Shown in pieces: positions 5,955 to 9,581 of a stretch of DNA of 9,581 bases. The DNA is from Bacillota bacterium (GTDB taxonomy: Bacteria > Bacillota > Clostridia > Lachnospirales > Lachnospiraceae). The notes beneath the pieces were generated by a model that ran no database searches, was not told where the DNA came from, and worked only from the letters and a program-made list of their open reading frames with translations. Each line of letters opens with the position of its first letter. Within the stretch, counting starts at the first letter, position 1. The stretch spans positions 1-9,581 of the forward strand of contig JAEWWQ010000087.1 in assembly GCA_023458855.1 (NCBI GenBank), read 5' to 3'. The translations under genes were made by a program, and so were the position numbers.

Positions 5955-8465
5955 ATGAAAAATACATTTACTAGAAAAATTATGATTGACATATTGATTA
6001 TTATGGGCGGCTTATGTTGTGTAATATACATTCTTCTTTCTGCTTCCGGTGTAATAGACCGGGAGGCGGCCAAAGCTGTTATGAATAGTGACTCCGTAAT
6101 AACTGCACTGGAAGGCGAAGGTACCCTGGAAACACCATTCCTGATTAGAAATCTGAATGAGTTTCTATTTTTTGCCGAAACTGTAAATTCCGGAACAACT
6201 TACAGCGGACAATATGTGAATCTATTGGCTGATATTGATTTGTCATCTATTCCCAACGGTATTTCAATCGGAGTGCCGGATAGTGAAAATACGTTCCAGG
6301 GAGTATTTAACGGAAGTGGTCATCAGATCCTGAATCTGAATCTTACTGCACCAGACGGAGAAGCGGGATTGTTTTTGAATCTGGACGGAACAGTATGTAA
6401 TCTGACAGTAGCCGGTGGAAAAATACATGGGGTATTGTCAGGTGCCATTGCCAGTTCTATTACTGATAATGCTGTGATTGCAAATTGTTGTAATCAGTCC
6501 GAAGTAAGCGGTGAAGTAGCAGGCGGAATTGCCGGAAAGAATTCCGGGAAGATCATTGACTGTGTAAATTATGCTGCCAACGGTACAGCTGTCGTCGCTG
6601 GTGATACCTCAACGGGAATTACAGAGTATTGCTATAATGAACTGAATGGCACCTTTGTTTTATATAATAATAACCGGGGTGACGAGACCCCGCCTGAAGA
6701 AGCCAGGCCAATGCTACAAGCTTTAAATGACAGATTGTTCAGACTAAGCAACTTATATAAGACCAGTGACTGGAAAATGTGGGAAATGAATAATAACTTG
6801 CCGGTGCTGTCACTTCAGACAGCTGATACGCTTGATTCTTCCTCACTATCTGTTGAAGTAGATGGGCAGAAACGTAAGATAGCCGGATATTATTCAGAGA
6901 CTCAGGATGCGTTGTGTTTTGCAATACCGGATGGAAGTACCTCGCCTGCGTGGAATATGGGTCTTAACTTTAAGCAGGGTACCGATTTAAAATTGAGCGT
7001 TGCTTCAGGTACCACAGAAACGAGTTATGCATTTGGGGACATTGATTATAAGATTCAATTTCAGATCAATAATACTATTCCCTCTGTTTTCGTCGATACT
7101 TATGCTGCCAATGGTCTGGAATACCTTCAAGAGGATAAAAATCATGAACTGAATGGAAATCTGCTTTTGTTAGATGCATCTGGAACAACTGCTTATTCAG
7201 GAGCACTGGATACCGTATCCGGAAGAGGAAATGATTCTTGGGAAGCTCTGAAAAAGGGATATTCTGTCAGATTGAAAAAACCTGTTGATTTATTGAATAT
7301 GGGTGAAAACAATGATTATGTATTATTACCAGGTTATCGTGATAATTCACTTTTCAGTTATAAGATTGTTGAAGACATGGCAAAAGAAATGCAGATTGCA
7401 TATGCACCCGAATCTAGATTAATTAATCTGTATATCAATAACGAATACTTAGGTATGTACCTATTGGCCGAAAAGATGGAAATAGATAAAAATCGCTTTG
7501 ATTTGAACGATTTATATGACCAGACAAAAGAATTAAATGTCAATGGCATAGATACTTCTTCACAGAAGGTCTGGACCAGCGAAGAAACACCTGCTACCAG
7601 GATCTGGTATTCTATTGAGAATGAACCTGATGATTGTACCGGCGGATATCTGTTAGAATTGGATTCCAAGGATTATGATGAAAAGCAGAGTCGTTTTATC
7701 AGCGATCACGGAATCAGCATTACTTTAAAAAGCAATGTTTATGCGTCTGAAAATCAGGTAAACTATGTCGCGGATTTTTGGCAGGAATTTGAAGACGCAT
7801 TATATTCAGATACCGGTTATAACGAGCTTGGTAAATACTATGGCGATTATATTGATTTGGAGTCTTTTGCAGATCAATGGCTTATGTATGAATTGAATGA
7901 AGATACCTCAATGACAGGAAGTGTTTATTTCTATAAGGATTCGGACGAAAAAGGAGATGGGCTCCTGCATGCTGCTTATCTATGGGATGTAGAACACTCT
8001 TTCATACAGGATGAAGATGTAACCAGAAGCTGGATCATGGACAGAATGGCCGATGACTTAGATGAAACAGTTGATGGATATTGGCTAAAACTTTATCAGC
8101 ATGAAGATTTCGCAGAATTGGTCTATCAAGAATGGATCAATAAATTTCAACCGGCAATCCAAAAACTTTTACAAACAGATGAAATAGAAAATAAAGACGG
8201 AGTCAGCAGTATTTCATGGTATGAGCGCAATTACTCTTATGCAAGCATTATTAACAGCAGCAGATGGTCTGATTGTTACTGGTGGGATAAAGGTGAACGA
8301 ATTCGTAACTTCATAACGCTTAGAAGTGAATTTTTAACGACCGCATTATCATACTATAATTTAGGCTATGACTATATCAATGAAGAAGATGGTGCATTTT
8401 ATGGTTATTCCTATTCAGCTGATAATTCCGGAGAAGATACAAAAGAACTTATTGAGATACAGTAA
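5955..8465 (+). CDS. Membrane-anchored GLUG-like / CotH kinase family protein
   Basis: CotH proteins are atypical kinases; the Bacillus member phosphorylates spore coat proteins. Counting from ATG 5955 (836 residues), a basic start and a hydrophobic segment (about 11-31) suggest an anchored extracytoplasmic protein. A GLUG-like region follows (about 54-225), then a linker to about 367. The CotH domain (about 368-700) has GRGNDSW (423-429), LYINNEYLGMYLLAEKMEIDKNR (492-514 region) and WDVEH (677-681). Family members usually read WDFD at the last site; here the second acid is Glu680. The substrate is unknown. ATG 5955 is chosen because GGAG (5942-5945) sits nine bases upstream, inside the extension coded from TTG 5937 or ATG 5940, which lack a ribosome site. 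The gene lies about 50 bases after the previous stop, with no terminator between. Domain identity is firm; activity is inferred. Confidence 0.9.
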   Translation: MKNTFTRKIMIDILIIMGGLCCVIYILLSASGVIDREAAKAVMNSDSVITALEGEGTLETPFLIRNLNEFLFFAETVNSGTTYSGQYVNLLADIDLSSIPNGISIGVPDSENTFQGVFNGSGHQILNLNLTAPDGEAGLFLNLDGTVCNLTVAGGKIHGVLSGAIASSITDNAVIANCCNQSEVSGEVAGGIAGKNSGKIIDCVNYAANGTAVVAGDTSTGITEYCYNELNGTFVLYNNNRGDETPPEEARPMLQALNDRLFRLSNLYKTSDWKMWEMNNNLPVLSLQTADTLDSSSLSVEVDGQKRKIAGYYSETQDALCFAIPDGSTSPAWNMGLNFKQGTDLKLSVASGTTETSYAFGDIDYKIQFQINNTIPSVFVDTYAANGLEYLQEDKNHELNGNLLLLDASGTTAYSGALDTVSGRGNDSWEALKKGYSVRLKKPVDLLNMGENNDYVLLPGYRDNSLFSYKIVEDMAKEMQIAYAPESRLINLYINNEYLGMYLLAEKMEIDKNRFDLNDLYDQTKELNVNGIDTSSQKVWTSEETPATRIWYSIENEPDDCTGGYLLELDSKDYDEKQSRFISDHGISITLKSNVYASENQVNYVADFWQEFEDALYSDTGYNELGKYYGDYIDLESFADQWLMYELNEDTSMTGSVYFYKDSDEKGDGLLHAAYLWDVEHSFIQDEDVTRSWIMDRMADDLDETVDGYWLKLYQHEDFAELVYQEWINKFQPAIQKLLQTDEIENKDGVSSISWYERNYSYASIINSSRWSDCYWWDKGERIRNFITLRSEFLTTALSYYNLGYDYINEEDGAFYGYSYSADNSGEDTKELIEIQ

Positions 8466-8487
8466 TTTTTATAAAAGTGGAGTGAAT

Positions 8488-9348
8488 ATGATGCAAAAGT
8501 ACAAAAGTCAGATAATTATGCTTATATTGTTGTTATTTGTGTTAGCCTCAAGTGTTACCGTTTTTAGAATAAAAGAGGGACAGGAATTAGTAGTTACACA
8601 GAATTCCGGTCAAAATTGTATGATTTCTTTTTCAGAGGATGGAATCACAGTAAGTGATGAGACAATGGCTGCCATAGATAATCATAAAGTAGTGATCTAC
8701 AAAGACGGAACTTATACAGTGACCGGAAATTGCAGCAATGGTCAGATTGTAGTTAATTCCATGGAAACAGAAAAAGTGATTTTAAATATTGAGGCCCTTG
8801 ACCTTACTTGCATGGATTCCGCTCCTTTATACGTAGAAAATGCTTCGGCAGTAGATTTGTACATAAAGGGCGATAATTTTTTAACAGATGGAAGCTCCTA
8901 TAACCTCGCAAATGGCGAAACAAAGCCGAATGCCTGTCTCTATAGCAAGAAAGACCTGACGATCAGAGGCGATGGAACCTTGACCATTAAGGCAAATTAC
9001 CATAATGGTATCTCAGTGCGTGCAGATTTTAAGATGAAATCTGGTACGGTTACCGTAGATGCAGCTAATAATGCCTTAGACAGCAAAGACAGTATTTCTA
9101 TCCAGGGCGGTTCCTTATCCCTTTCTGCAAGAAAAGATGGAATAGATGCCAAGAATCAAGAGGATACCGAAAAAGGAACTATTTTGATTTCGGGGGGAAA
9201 TATTAATATTCAGGCTGATGATGATGGAATGCAGGCGGCAAATAGTGTAACAGTTAATGATGGCGAGGTTACCATATCAAGTCAGGGACAACAAATTAAT
9301 TGTGAGGGAACTATTGAGGTAGCAGAGAACTGTGTTTTTGTAAAATAG
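8488..9348 (+). CDS. Small membrane-anchored DUF4353 carbohydrate-binding domain protein
   Basis: This 286-residue protein has a hydrophobic N-terminal segment (about 9-25) and then an almost pure DUF4353 beta-helix. DGTYTVTGNCSNGQIVVN (73-90) opens it, and stacked turns follow: LTIRGDGTLTIKAN (157-170), GTVTVDAANNALDSKD (186-201), ISIQGGSLSLSARKDGIDAK (203-222) and ILISGGNINIQADDDGMQA (232-250). The DDDG, KDGID and NALD turns give a ladder of acidic residues suited to calcium or polymer contacts. It lacks the GLUG-like module of the two larger proteins. It starts 22 bases after the CotH gene. TGGAG (8478-8482) serves the tandem ATG-ATG at 8488 and 8491, and either may be used; the open frame upstream of 8488 overlaps the CotH gene and is not believed. 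Polysaccharide binding is known for the family (Cthe_2159) and inferred here. Confidence 0.87.
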   Translation: MMQKYKSQIIMLILLLFVLASSVTVFRIKEGQELVVTQNSGQNCMISFSEDGITVSDETMAAIDNHKVVIYKDGTYTVTGNCSNGQIVVNSMETEKVILNIEALDLTCMDSAPLYVENASAVDLYIKGDNFLTDGSSYNLANGETKPNACLYSKKDLTIRGDGTLTIKANYHNGISVRADFKMKSGTVTVDAANNALDSKDSISIQGGSLSLSARKDGIDAKNQEDTEKGTILISGGNINIQADDDGMQAANSVTVNDGEVTISSQGQQINCEGTIEVAENCVFVK

Positions 9349-9383
9349 CAGTTGTATATTATCAGCACAAAGGAGATGATTAT

Positions 9384-9581
9384 TTGCAAGAGTCGTTAAC
9401 AGTGTTTCGAAATGAAAAAAAATACCACTTATCCTATACAGACAGCTTACGCCTTCAGGAAGAAATACAAGTACTTTTACGACCGGATTGGTATTCAAGA
9501 GAAGGTTCCTACCATGTTAGAAGCCTGTACTTTGATTCCATCAATAGTAAGGATTATAAAGAAAAAGAAGATGGTGTGCAA
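9384..9581 (+). CDS. VTC-type polyphosphate polymerase domain protein, 5' part only
   Basis: The first 66 residues are present and the frame is open to the window edge. They match the start of VTC-domain proteins: FRNEKKYHLSY (8-18) and GSYHVRSLYFDS (41-52), followed by YKEKEDG. In yeast Vtc4 this tunnel fold of the CYTH type makes polyphosphate from ATP, using basic residues on these strands; Arg9, Lys12/Lys13, Arg46 and Lys61 are candidates here. The bacterial relatives are annotated as polyphosphate polymerase domain proteins, but few are characterised. A strong AAAGGAG (9369-9375) lies eight bases before a TTG start; the nearby ATG 9376 is in another frame and stops after seven codons. 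The gene begins 35 bases after the DUF4353 gene, so it is the fourth gene of the apparent operon. In other genomes a DUF4956 membrane protein often accompanies this gene and may follow beyond the window. Confidence 0.85.
   Translation, partial: MQESLTVFRNEKKYHLSYTDSLRLQEEIQVLLRPDWYSREGSYHVRSLYFDSINSKDYKEKEDGVQ

Noticed and set aside
8368..8487. An upstream start for the small DUF4353 protein at ATG 8368.
   Set aside because: It would overlap the CotH gene by almost 100 bases and put 40 unrelated residues before an obvious membrane anchor. A ribosome site and a tandem ATG lie at 8478-8493.
9277..9498. Minus-strand frame over the junction of the DUF4353 and VTC genes.
   Set aside because: It lies antisense to a clear ribosome site and to a conserved VTC N-terminus, and shows no recognisable protein.

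Overview
The window looks like a chromosomal stretch from an anaerobic, low-to-moderate GC Firmicute, most likely a clostridial (Lachnospiraceae-like) organism. The evidence is the AT-rich intergenic DNA, strong purine-rich ribosome binding sites, a two-subunit iron-sulfur L-serine dehydratase of the Gram-positive anaerobe type, and a CotH / DUF4353 / VTC gene neighbourhood typical of Clostridia. This assignment is inferred from protein families. No rRNA, tRNA, CRISPR or mobile element was seen. All genes are on the + strand.

Region 1 (1-1707) holds the serine dehydratase operon, sdaAB (beta, with an ACT domain) followed 13 bases later by sdaAA (alpha, with the cluster-binding cysteines). Together they convert L-serine to pyruvate and ammonia. 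A promoter-like pair (34-62) and a strong terminator-type hairpin (75-115) lie just upstream, so the start of this operon may be attenuated, or the hairpin may simply end the preceding gene. Region 2 (1708-2432) is a near-consensus sigma-A promoter followed by a stand-alone cytidylate-kinase-like P-loop protein. Region 3 (2487-3583) encodes a fusion of a Tyr/Gln-rich N-terminus, a cupin and a ferritin-like (DUF2202-type) helical domain, closed by a textbook intrinsic terminator.

Region 4 (3619-9581, continuing beyond the window) is the most interesting part. One promoter, with a perfect 12-bp palindrome where the transcript should start, reads into four closely spaced genes. These are a membrane-anchored GLUG-like plus DUF4353 beta-helix protein, a membrane-anchored GLUG-like plus CotH-kinase protein, a small anchored DUF4353 protein, and the beginning of a VTC-type polyphosphate polymerase. 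The first two share a homologous N-terminal module of roughly 310 residues but carry different C-terminal effectors, one putatively glycan-binding and one an atypical kinase. No terminator is seen between the genes. A reasonable but unproven reading is a cell-envelope system in which an atypical kinase, extracellular polymer-binding beta-helices and a polyphosphate-type polymerase work on a common surface polymer.
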